This document shows, piece by piece, positions 37,056-44,182 of a DNA stretch of 64,000 bases. Source of the stretch: Bifidobacterium scaligerum (GTDB lineage Bacteria; Actinomycetota; Actinomycetes; Actinomycetales; Bifidobacteriaceae); the NCBI RefSeq assembly GCF_002802865.1, contig NZ_PGLQ01000004.1, positions 62,001 through 126,000 on the forward strand. The letters run 5' to 3'. The notes beneath the pieces were generated by a model, which was given only the letters and a program-made list of their open reading frames with translations, ran no database searches and was not told where the DNA came from. A program made the translations under genes and the position numbers. Position 1 is the first letter of the stretch. Each line of letters begins with the position of its first letter.

Positions 37056-37843
37056 CCGGTAACGCATATGACATTGATATCTGGGGCCTCTTGGTCGCGT
37101 TGACGATGGTGGCCATTGCGGCCGGCATCAGCGAGCTCATGCGCATCAACATCGGCAAGACGCTGCTGTGGTCCGCATGCCGCGCACTGCTGCAATTGTG
37201 TGCGATGGGCTTCATCATCGGTTACGTGATTCGCGCGAACAATGTGCTTTTGGTGTTCGCCGTGATTGCGGTGATGCTGGTGGCCGCCGTGCAGATCACG
37301 CTTTCGCGCGCCAAAGGTGTGCCGAAAGGATTGGCCGGTCCGGTGCTGTTGAGCTTGACCATCACGATGCTGCTGATGATTTCGCTGGTCACCGAGCTCG
37401 TAGTGCGCCCGCACCCGTGGTATGCGCCGCAGCTGGTGGTGCCGTTGACCGGCATGCTGCTGGGCAATACGGTGTCCGCGCTGGCAGTGGGATTGAGCCG
37501 TTTCTACGAGAGCATGAACGAACGTCGCGATGAAATCGATACGCTTCTCGCCTTGGGCTCCACTGCTTGGGAGGCCGCCCGTCCTTCGATCGTCTCCTCG
37601 ATTCGGCTGGGACTGCTGCCCACCACGGCCACGCTTGCCTCTTGTGGCATCGTGACGATACCTGGCATGATGGCCGGTCAAGTGATTGCCGGCGGAGACC
37701 CGCTTGAAGCCGCCAAATACCAGTTCGTGGTGTTCGCCGCCATCGCCGCATTGACCCTGGTGGCCGACAGCCTCATCATGGCGATGGTCTACCGCACCTG
37801 CTTCACCGCCGACGACCAATACAAGCCCCCGGAGATGCGGTAG
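37052..37843 (+). CDS. FetB-like ABC permease (UPF0014)
   Basis: This 263-residue membrane protein of the UPF0014/FetB family overlaps the ATPase by four bases (ATGA). About seven hydrophobic segments are present. The family landmarks are ISELMRINIGKTLLWSACRALLQL, PLTGMLLGNTVSALAVGLSRF and the end SCGIVTIPGMMAGQVIAGGDPLEAAKYQFVV. The E. coli pair is reported to export iron; the substrate here is inferred. Confidence 0.88.
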   Translation: MTGNAYDIDIWGLLVALTMVAIAAGISELMRINIGKTLLWSACRALLQLCAMGFIIGYVIRANNVLLVFAVIAVMLVAAVQITLSRAKGVPKGLAGPVLLSLTITMLLMISLVTELVVRPHPWYAPQLVVPLTGMLLGNTVSALAVGLSRFYESMNERRDEIDTLLALGSTAWEAARPSIVSSIRLGLLPTTATLASCGIVTIPGMMAGQVIAGGDPLEAAKYQFVVFAAIAALTLVADSLIMAMVYRTCFTADDQYKPPEMR

Positions 37844-38177
37844 TGGGCGACTCAAGTAAACACCATCTGCGCACAATAGGGCAATAATCATTAATTCTGC
37901 TATTTGTGCGCGGGCCTGCCCAATAGGCTAATTGCGGAAATGGCGGAATTCCAACGATTCTTATTTCCCAAGTGCTGCACAACATGCATATTCACGCAAT
38001 TCCAGCGATTTGCGCGCACACAAAATGCAATAAACCCCCAAAACTGCATATAGTGCGCGGCAGAATGGCCGCGTACTACGCTGTGGCTCGGTGCCGCATC
38101 TCACAGTAGAGCACACCGAGCCACAGCGTTCACAGGATGGTAATACCCAACTGACGCTCAACCGAGAATTAGACTTG
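37844..38177. other. 334-base gap with hairpin and recurring motifs
   Basis: This gap between the fetB-like stop and the cupin stop has no convincing gene. It contains a perfect 15-bp hairpin (38079-38093 with 38114-38128) without a T-run. Inverted copies of TTGTGCGC(A/G) occur at 37868 and 37904, and a near-repeat AATTCCARCGATT occurs twice. Confidence 0.45.
38079..38128. terminator. Hairpin between convergent fetB-like and cupin genes
   Basis: A perfect 15-bp stem pairs 38079-38093 with 38114-38128 around a 20-base loop. It has no run of T in either direction. It lies 51 bases past the cupin stop, so it may act as a terminator or RNA end. Confidence 0.55.
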
Positions 38178-38576
38178 CTACGCCAGCTTCTTGTAGGCTT
38201 CCTCATCCACCGGCTCAAGCCATTCGTTGGAAGCGCCTTCCTTCTTGGGCATGATCGCCACGTGGGCAAACGCCTCGGTGGGCGCGGCACCATGCCAATG
38301 CTTGGTTTCCGGCGGAATGTACGCCACGTCGCCGGGCTTCAACTCAACCGGCTCCTGACCTTCGATCTGGTAGTAGCCGCGACCGCCTACAGCCAGCAAG
38401 ATCTGGCAGACACCATGATGGATGTGCCAGTGGTTCGTGCAGCCGGGCTCGAAGGTCACGTTGGCCACGTTCACCTGATCATCACCGGCAAGTGGTGCAA
38501 GATAGCTTTGACCTTCAAAATATTGAGCGTACGCATCATTCGGCTTGCCCATCGGGAATGCGCTTGGATTTTCCAT
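38178..38576 (-). CDS. Cupin-domain protein
   Basis: This 132-residue single-domain cupin has the metal-binding pair in NHWHIHHGVCQ (motif 1) and PGDVAYIPPETKHWHGA (motif 2). Such proteins are often annotated as carboxymuconolactone decarboxylase-like or storage cupins and bind a metal; the reaction is unknown. AAAGGAAA supports the start. It is 30 bases downstream of a flavodoxin gene on the same strand, so the two probably share one transcript and a redox role. Confidence 0.8.
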   Translation of the reverse strand: MENPSAFPMGKPNDAYAQYFEGQSYLAPLAGDDQVNVANVTFEPGCTNHWHIHHGVCQILLAVGGRGYYQIEGQEPVELKPGDVAYIPPETKHWHGAAPTEAFAHVAIMPKKEGASNEWLEPVDEEAYKKLA

Positions 38577-38606
38577 AAGTTTCCTTTCAAATCAACAGGT
38601 TGAGTA

Positions 38607-39086
38607 TTACAGATTGAGGCTGGCGACCCACTTGGCCAGCTCGGATTCCTTGACGTTCGCAGCCAGACGACGACCAGCAACCCAATGCGCAGCCGGCGCA
38701 GAATCATGTAGTTGCACGCCATCGGCACCGCGCGTGCTGGAACCAGACGTGGCGAACGTCACGATGGTCTTGCCGGCCCAATCCTCGCTTTCAAGGAACG
38801 TGCGCACCACGCGCGGCGCGGTCTCCCACCACAGCGGGTAGCCGACGAACACCACGTCATACGGCTTCACATCAATCGGCTTGGCCAATGCCGGGCGCAT
38901 ATCACGGTGCTTATGCTCCACCGACGAACGGCTCGCGGTATCACGCCAATTCACATCCGCGGCAGTGTACGGCTCAGCAGGTTCAATCTCGGTCAAATCA
39001 GCGTCAATCGCCTTTGCCAGACGTTCCGCCACAGCCTCAGTGGTGCCGGTGGCGGAAAAGTATGTAACCAGAATCTTCTTGCTCAT
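38607..39086 (-). CDS. Flavodoxin
   Basis: This 159-residue flavodoxin has the FMN phosphate loop in VTYFSATGTTEAVAERLAKAI and the ring-binding GYPLWWETAPR. TFATSGSSTRGADGV is the third loop. The start at 39086 is preferred (GGAAGGAAT upstream) over one 11 codons earlier. It is related to the protein at 7346-7885 by these same loops. It probably works with the cupin gene downstream. Confidence 0.87.
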   Translation of the reverse strand: MSKKILVTYFSATGTTEAVAERLAKAIDADLTEIEPAEPYTAADVNWRDTASRSSVEHKHRDMRPALAKPIDVKPYDVVFVGYPLWWETAPRVVRTFLESEDWAGKTIVTFATSGSSTRGADGVQLHDSAPAAHWVAGRRLAANVKESELAKWVASLNL

Positions 39087-39253
39087 ATCGATTCCTTCCA
39101 TCACAATGTTCAGCTCCATTGAATCGCCGATGCCCTCATCAGTCCAATAGAAAACAACGATGATTTGCTATGCGCAAAATGCATGATCCGCTGCAACCAG
39201 CCAATGTCAGTGTCTTAGCCTCGCATAAGCACGTATGCCATAGCGTAAGCGAC

Positions 39254-39919
39254 ATGAACATTGCAACGATTATGCAGTGCCCGGTTTCCACGGGCGGATT
39301 CATTGGCGCTATCACCAACTGGCTTGTCGGACTCATGTCCATGATGGGCTGGCTTGGCACCGGCATCGCCGTGTTCCTCGAAAACCTGTTCCCGCCGATT
39401 CCCAGCGAAGTCATTTTGCCATTGGCCGGCTTCACGGCGGCACAAGGCCGCATGACCCTCATCGAGGCCATTGCCGGAGCGACCATCGGCTCTGTGATCG
39501 GTGCACTGGTGCTGTATGGCATCGCCTATGCGATTGGTGCCACGCGCATGCGCAAACTGTTCGACATGATGCCGCTCACCGACGCCTCCGACATCGACAA
39601 AGCCAATGATTGGTTCGCGAAATATGGATTGGCCTCCGTGCTCATCGGCCGTGTGATCCCAATCGTGCGTTCGCTGATTTCGATTCCCGCCGGCATCGCC
39701 CGCACGAATCTCATGAAGTTCACATTGCTCACCACGCTGGGTTCCGCGGTATGGAACACGATTCTGGTCATGGCCGGTTATGTGCTGGGGGCAGGTTGGT
39801 GCTCAATCCTAGGATTCCTCGATAAGTTCCAGTACGCGGTGGCAGCCATCGTGGTGGCGCTGCTTGTCTGGTATGTAGCGGTGAAGGTCCGCTCACATCT
39901 TGAAGCCGCTCAAGAATGA
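39254..39919 (+). CDS. DedA-family membrane protein
   Basis: This protein of about 221 residues belongs to the DedA/SNARE-associated family of membrane proteins, which are linked to lipid flipping and envelope homeostasis. VFLENLFPPIPSEVILPLAG is the family signature. The R-x-x-P-x-x-R-S-x-x-S-x-P-A-G motif (GRVIPIVRSLISIPAG) is intact. The start is uncertain: 39254 is used, while 39170 would add 28 residues of non-hydrophobic sequence. Its end overlaps the convergent glycosylase gene by 27 bases. Confidence 0.85.
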   Translation: MNIATIMQCPVSTGGFIGAITNWLVGLMSMMGWLGTGIAVFLENLFPPIPSEVILPLAGFTAAQGRMTLIEAIAGATIGSVIGALVLYGIAYAIGATRMRKLFDMMPLTDASDIDKANDWFAKYGLASVLIGRVIPIVRSLISIPAGIARTNLMKFTLLTTLGSAVWNTILVMAGYVLGAGWCSILGFLDKFQYAVAAIVVALLVWYVAVKVRSHLEAAQE

Positions 39920-40594
39920 TTCCGCTTTGGCCTCGTCAGTGCGATATGCCTTGCCGTATTCGTCGATAAGGCCGTGGAATTCCTGCAATTGCGACACATC
40001 CAAACCGGATGCCAGCACGGCCGGCGCAAACGCCTTGTGAAACGACGGATAGCCAGCCGGCACAGTGAATCCCAGAAAAGTAAACAGCCGCCGCGCATAC
40101 GTATCCGCCACGAATGCGCGGCGAGAAAACACGTAGAGCACCAGATCATCTGCAGTTTCCCCGCCGATGCCGAACAATCCCAACAGTTCTGCGCGCAGAT
40201 CATCATCGGCGATATCCGCCGCGCCTTCCGGCCGCGCACCGCATCGTTCGATATACCAGCGACTGAGCGATTGCAACGTCTTCGCCTTATTCCGGTAGAA
40301 CCCGGACGGGCGAATCAAATCCTGAAGACTCCCCGGCTCCAATGCCATAATCGCATGCGGTTCAAGCGCATCAACCGCTTTCAGCGCATGCAACGATCGA
40401 TCGACATTCCCCCATGCGGTGTTCTGCGTCAGCACTGCACCGACCATGATTTCGAACAACGTCTCCGCCGGCCACCAACCAGTTGGTCCCATGTGCTGGA
40501 GCATGGTGCCATACAGCGATTCCAATGCGGCCGCGGATGGCACCCGTCTGCTATTCAGCACCGAGTTCCTCTTTGAGCCACTGACGTTCGGCAT
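39893..40594 (-). CDS. Endonuclease III-like DNA glycosylase (MagIII type)
   Basis: This 233-residue base-excision glycosylase of the HhH-GPD family has the hairpin LFGIGGETADDLVLYV and the catalytic aspartate D164 in VADTYARR. The lysine of the bifunctional Nth (GxGRKTA) is a glutamate here (E146), and no four-cysteine iron-sulfur site is present. Both traits match the 3-methyladenine glycosylase MagIII, so single-function excision of alkylated bases is likely. Its start overlaps the PadR stop by 44 bases. Confidence 0.82.
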   Translation of the reverse strand: MPNVSGSKRNSVLNSRRVPSAAALESLYGTMLQHMGPTGWWPAETLFEIMVGAVLTQNTAWGNVDRSLHALKAVDALEPHAIMALEPGSLQDLIRPSGFYRNKAKTLQSLSRWYIERCGARPEGAADIADDDLRAELLGLFGIGGETADDLVLYVFSRRAFVADTYARRLFTFLGFTVPAGYPSFHKAFAPAVLASGLDVSQLQEFHGLIDEYGKAYRTDEAKAESFLSGFKM

Positions 40595-41078
40595 CGATTT
40601 CGGCGTCGTGGATCATAAGAACGGCACGGCGATATTTGTCTTCCACCTTATCGTTGTCGATCGGGCCTTCGCCATCGCTGTAGAGGCGGCGGACGTCGGA
40701 TTCGAGGTTGTCAAGGCGGCGCTGCAGCACGGCTCGACGGTCAGCCTCATCAGGAATCACCGAAAGGAACGACATGACCACCGCCCATTTGGTGATGTTG
40801 GTGAGGTTGTAGCCGCTGGTCCCCTTCAACTCCTCGATGAGCTTCTCGCGCCCGGCCTCCTCAAGGTGGAATTCGCGCAGACGGCGGCCGTTCACCACAT
40901 TGAAGGTTTCGCCGATATAGCCGGCTTTGACAAATTTGTTGGTCACCGAATGCAAAGTACCGTCGGAAACCGCCTGCATATAGCCTTGCAGCTGCTCCAT
41001 CTTCTTGCGCAGACGGTAGCCACACAAGGGTTCCTCAGAGAGGAAGCCCAATGTCATGAGTTCTATCGTGTTCATCAT
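40551..41078 (-). CDS. PadR-family transcriptional regulator
   Basis: This 175-residue PadR protein has an N-terminal winged helix (TLGFLSEEPLCGYRLRKKMEQLQGYMQAVSDGTLHSVTNKFVKAGYI) and the basic wing NGRRLREFHLEEAG. A C-terminal dimerisation coil follows. Two 19-bp palindrome sites flank its promoter and that of the divergent reductase. An AGAAG site sits directly before the start. PadR proteins often respond to phenolic compounds or stress. It overlaps the glycosylase gene downstream. Confidence 0.9.
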   Translation of the reverse strand: MMNTIELMTLGFLSEEPLCGYRLRKKMEQLQGYMQAVSDGTLHSVTNKFVKAGYIGETFNVVNGRRLREFHLEEAGREKLIEELKGTSGYNLTNITKWAVVMSFLSVIPDEADRRAVLQRRLDNLESDVRRLYSDGEGPIDNDKVEDKYRRAVLMIHDAEIDAERQWLKEELGAE

Positions 41079-41088
41079 GTCTTCTATA

Positions 41089-41107
41089 ATATCTCAAGTC
41101 AAGATAT
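41089..41107. promoter_or_regulatory. PadR operator 1 (PadR gene side)
   Basis: ATATCTCAAGTCAAGATAT has 6-bp arms (ATATCT/AGATAT) and sits 10 bases before the PadR gene. It overlaps a possible -10, TATTAT, on the minus strand. Confidence 0.65.
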
Positions 41108-41198
41108 CTCAGAACGACACGCCCGGAGCAACAGACTGTACACCCATCACAACCCCTGCAATTCCAACGAATTTCAAATCGATATAAACCTTTCTGAT

Positions 41199-41217
41199 AT
41201 ATCTCAGTTTGAAATAT
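41199..41217. promoter_or_regulatory. PadR operator 2 (reductase side)
   Basis: ATATCTCAGTTTGAAATAT shares its half-site ATATCTCA with operator 1 and lies about 100 bases before the reductase start. Confidence 0.6.
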
Positions 41218-41319
41218 TTCTCATTGAGGTGCATACTGGCATCAACGCGAACGCAACGGCACACCAACCGGAGCCATCGCAAGGCAGTACGAAACACACC
41301 CATATCGAAAGGACTCATC

Positions 41320-41940
41320 ATGAGCAACATCACCATCTTCGGCGCAGGCAACATCGGTTCCGCAGTGGCGGGCATCGCCGTCAAGTCCGGCGCTTCCGTG
41401 CAGGTCATCGACCGCAACCCGGATAAGGCCGCAGCAGCAGCCGAAGGCGTCACCGGTGCCAAGTTCGGTGAAGCCACCATCTCCGGCGACATCGTGGTTC
41501 TGGCTCTCCCGTTCCCGGCCTACGACGAAGTGCTCGCCGCCTACGCCGATCAGCTGGCCGGCAAGACCGTGGTGGATGTGGCCAACCCGATCGATTTCAC
41601 CACCTTCGACCTGGCTCTGCCGGAAGGCTTCAAGTCCGCCGCCGAGTACGTGGCCGCCAAGCTGCCGAATTCCAAGGTGGTCAAGGGCTTCAACACCACC
41701 TTCGCCGCCACCCTCGCCACCGGTGAGAACGATGGCGCTCCGACCGTGGTGCAGCTGGCTTCCAACGACGAGGACGCCAAGAAGTCCGTCGCCGCCTTCA
41801 TCGAGGGCGCGGGCCTCAAGACCGTGGATGCCGGCCCGCTCAAGCGCGCCCAGTACCTTGAGGGCTACGGTGCCCTGCAGATCATCCTCGGCGTGACCGA
41901 GCAGACCCCGTGGACCGGCGGCTTCAAGGTCGTGAAGTAA
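41320..41940 (+). CDS. NADPH-dependent F420-type reductase (NADP-binding Rossmann)
   Basis: This 206-residue reductase of the NADP-dependent F420 oxidoreductase-like group has the cofactor motif IFGAGNIGSAVAG at its start. FNTTFAATLATG and VVDVANPIDF are the conserved middle parts. Bifidobacteria are not known to use F420, so it may use another electron carrier, such as a flavin. GAAAGGA supports the 41320 start. Its promoter is shared with the divergent PadR gene, and it is probably induced by whatever PadR senses. A terminator follows. Confidence 0.83.
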   Translation: MSNITIFGAGNIGSAVAGIAVKSGASVQVIDRNPDKAAAAAEGVTGAKFGEATISGDIVVLALPFPAYDEVLAAYADQLAGKTVVDVANPIDFTTFDLALPEGFKSAAEYVAAKLPNSKVVKGFNTTFAATLATGENDGAPTVVQLASNDEDAKKSVAAFIEGAGLKTVDAGPLKRAQYLEGYGALQIILGVTEQTPWTGGFKVVK

Positions 41941-42001
41941 GACTCTCCTACAAAGAATCGCTTCAATAAGAAGCTCTGAGGAATCAGACTGAGACAACCA
42001 T

Positions 42002-42056
42002 ACGCAGCATTTCCAGAACCTTTGATTGTTCAAGGTTTTTGGAGATGCTGCGTTTA
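42002..42056 (+). terminator. Terminator after the reductase gene
   Basis: A 9-bp stem (ACGCAGCAT at 42002-42010 with 42045-42053) continues as TTCCAGAACCTT against AAGGTTTTTGGAG, with a GTTTATA tail. The convergent MFS gene ends 150 bases further on. Confidence 0.8.
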
Positions 42057-42201
42057 TACATTATGCGACCGCTCTAATTGCACGAGTCATATTCGGAACG
42101 ATTCGCCGTAGGTTATGTCACACGCGTATGACCTCGAAACTATGCCAGACGGATATGTCAGGCAGATATGACGAAAGCCCAAGTGATAGATCCCAAAACC
42201 G

Positions 42202-43479
42202 TCACCGAGCCGAACGAATCGTCGCAATGCACGGAATGCTGATCAGTGCCATCAACGCCGCGCCGATGAACACCGGCCGGTAGGTTCCGCAAATCGCGTA
42301 CACGGATGAGGTAATCACCGCAGCCAAAATCATGCCGGAAGTATTGGCGAGATTCAATATGCCCAGCCCCTTGCCGGCCTCATCCTTATTCGGCAACACA
42401 TCAATGCTGAGCGCCTGATTGCTGGCGTTGTAGGTTCCATACCCCAGTCCAGCCAGCACGCCGTATATATAGAATCCCGGCACTGAGGGCATCAGCCAAG
42501 GAGCGAGGAATCCGCCGGCGAGCAGCACCGCCGCAATAATCAGCAGCGGCTTTCTTCTCCCCCATCGCTCCGCAATAACGCCGCTGACAATCATGCCGGT
42601 CAGGCTTGCCGTCATAGTACATGATGACAGCACCGCGATAGTGGCCGCAGCCTGTCTGGCATTCTGCCCAAGATAGCTTTCCAAGATATAGAGCTGATAG
42701 GCGAACACCATATTGTAGGCGAGCATCAGGCAGAAACGGCCGATCAACGCCTTATAGAAGTCCGACGCCCCGCGAATAGGCGGCTGGAAACTTTTCAGCA
42801 TCGCCTTCACACCGTCTCCGGCTTTCGGCAAGTTCGCAGCGGAAGGCTCCTTGGGCCAAATTGATACGACAATCAATCCATCCAACGCCAGCAGGCATGC
42901 GGCAACGGCAAAACCAATGGTTTTTTGTTCATGGAACAATGCACCGAGCATGGTGCCGAATGCGTTGCCCATCGTGGTGCCCAAACCGTAGGCCACGGAC
43001 ATGCGCACACGGAGGGCACCGGGAATCCTATCCGACAACGTGGCAAGAGCCGGCGATAGCAATGCGTTGAGGAACAGCTGCAAACCGCACCAAGCGGTAA
43101 TAATGACAACCGCATGTTGTGCGACCGAAACAAAGAACAGACAGATGCCTGATGCGATGGCACCGGCGATCATAAAAGGCGTACGCCGTCCGAACCGGGA
43201 ACGTGACCGGTCGGAAAGAGAGCCGAAGATGATATTCGCGCATAATGCCACAACCGCACCTGCGGCATTCAACTGTGCAATCATGCCATTAGGATTAGCG
43301 AATCCATCGTCCTTGAGCCGTTGCGGCAGCAATACCATACTGGCGGAATTGAATGCCGTCATCCACAGCAAGCCGCAGATGAAGAACCCCACAAGAAATC
43401 GAATCATATGCAGCACGGGGAGAGCGATCTGGGATGGCGTATCTTCCTCATGTTGCATTGGCAAGGAGTCCGATTTCAT
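42202..43479 (-). CDS. MFS transporter in TetR operon
   Basis: This 425-residue transporter has about 12 spans. The loop 2-3 motif is GSLSDRSRSRFGRRTPFM, and GVIAERWGRRKPLL is the corresponding repeat in the second half. It resembles glycoside-pentoside-hexuronide or sugar-type MFS members, as judged by FGRRTPF. It overlaps the upstream TetR gene by four bases (ATGA) and so is cotranscribed and probably self-limited by that TetR. Confidence 0.83.
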   Translation of the reverse strand: MKSDSLPMQHEEDTPSQIALPVLHMIRFLVGFFICGLLWMTAFNSASMVLLPQRLKDDGFANPNGMIAQLNAAGAVVALCANIIFGSLSDRSRSRFGRRTPFMIAGAIASGICLFFVSVAQHAVVIITAWCGLQLFLNALLSPALATLSDRIPGALRVRMSVAYGLGTTMGNAFGTMLGALFHEQKTIGFAVAACLLALDGLIVVSIWPKEPSAANLPKAGDGVKAMLKSFQPPIRGASDFYKALIGRFCLMLAYNMVFAYQLYILESYLGQNARQAAATIAVLSSCTMTASLTGMIVSGVIAERWGRRKPLLIIAAVLLAGGFLAPWLMPSVPGFYIYGVLAGLGYGTYNASNQALSIDVLPNKDEAGKGLGILNLANTSGMILAAVITSSVYAICGTYRPVFIGAALMALISIPCIATIRSAR

Positions 43480-44051
43480 TCAGAACGATCCTTGCCAAAT
43501 GCCACACGGCGAATGCCCTCACGCAGATCATCCACGTTCCTAGGCTCTCCGCCTAACGCCCGATGCAAGGTAAGCCCCTCGATCATGGCGTCCAGCAACG
43601 CTACGGTACGTGCGTCAAAAAACCGGCTCAGCTCCTGCTGCACGGCACCCATCCAGCGGTCGCTGATGTCACGGAAAGAAGCGTCGCGGGCGGCAAGTGT
43701 GTACAGCTCAAGGGTGATGATCGTGTCCCGTTCGGTGGTGAGCACGTCATGTTCAACGCTGTCAGCTATGGCTTCGCATGCCTCCTCAGGCGTTTGCGCC
43801 GCGCTCATTCGCGCCGCAAACGTTGCAATGGAGCGGTCAGCGAACTGGTCAAATGCCTGATGCAGCAAATCATGCATACCATCGAAGTGATAGGTCATGG
43901 ATCCAAGCGGCACATGCGCTTCGGCAGCCACCACACGGTGCGAAGTGCCAGCTATGCCACGATCGGCAATCACGGTCAGACATGATTCGATGATACGTTG
44001 CTTGCGTTCTGGATCCACACGTTTGTGCGGTGTTTCGGCACTGTCTTCCAT
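43476..44051 (-). CDS. TetR-family transcriptional regulator
   Basis: This 191-residue TetR protein has an N-terminal helix-turn-helix, [39 protein letters not shown] typical helical ligand domain follows. A perfect TACCTA-CGCA-TAGGTA palindrome lies 12 bases upstream of its start. It is translated together with the MFS gene downstream through the ATGA overlap, which suggests that the operon is autorepressed. Confidence 0.9.
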   Translation of the reverse strand: MEDSAETPHKRVDPERKQRIIESCLTVIADRGIAGTSHRVVAAEAHVPLGSMTYHFDGMHDLLHQAFDQFADRSIATFAARMSAAQTPEEACEAIADSVEHDVLTTERDTIITLELYTLAARDASFRDISDRWMGAVQQELSRFFDARTVALLDAMIEGLTLHRALGGEPRNVDDLREGIRRVAFGKDRSE

Positions 44052-44063
44052 ATCAACCGACCC

Positions 44064-44079
44064 TACCTACGCATAGGTA
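44064..44079. promoter_or_regulatory. Candidate TetR operator TACCTA-CGCA-TAGGTA
   Basis: The palindrome is exact over 6+4+6 bases and lies 12 bases before the TetR start codon. Confidence 0.55.
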
Positions 44080-44182
44080 CATCCGTACACCGGACTCGAC
44101 GAGCGACGAATCATATCCTCGAACGCATAGCATCGCAATGCGTCACGCCTACGGCACCCGTCTCTTACGAGAGCTACGCCAT

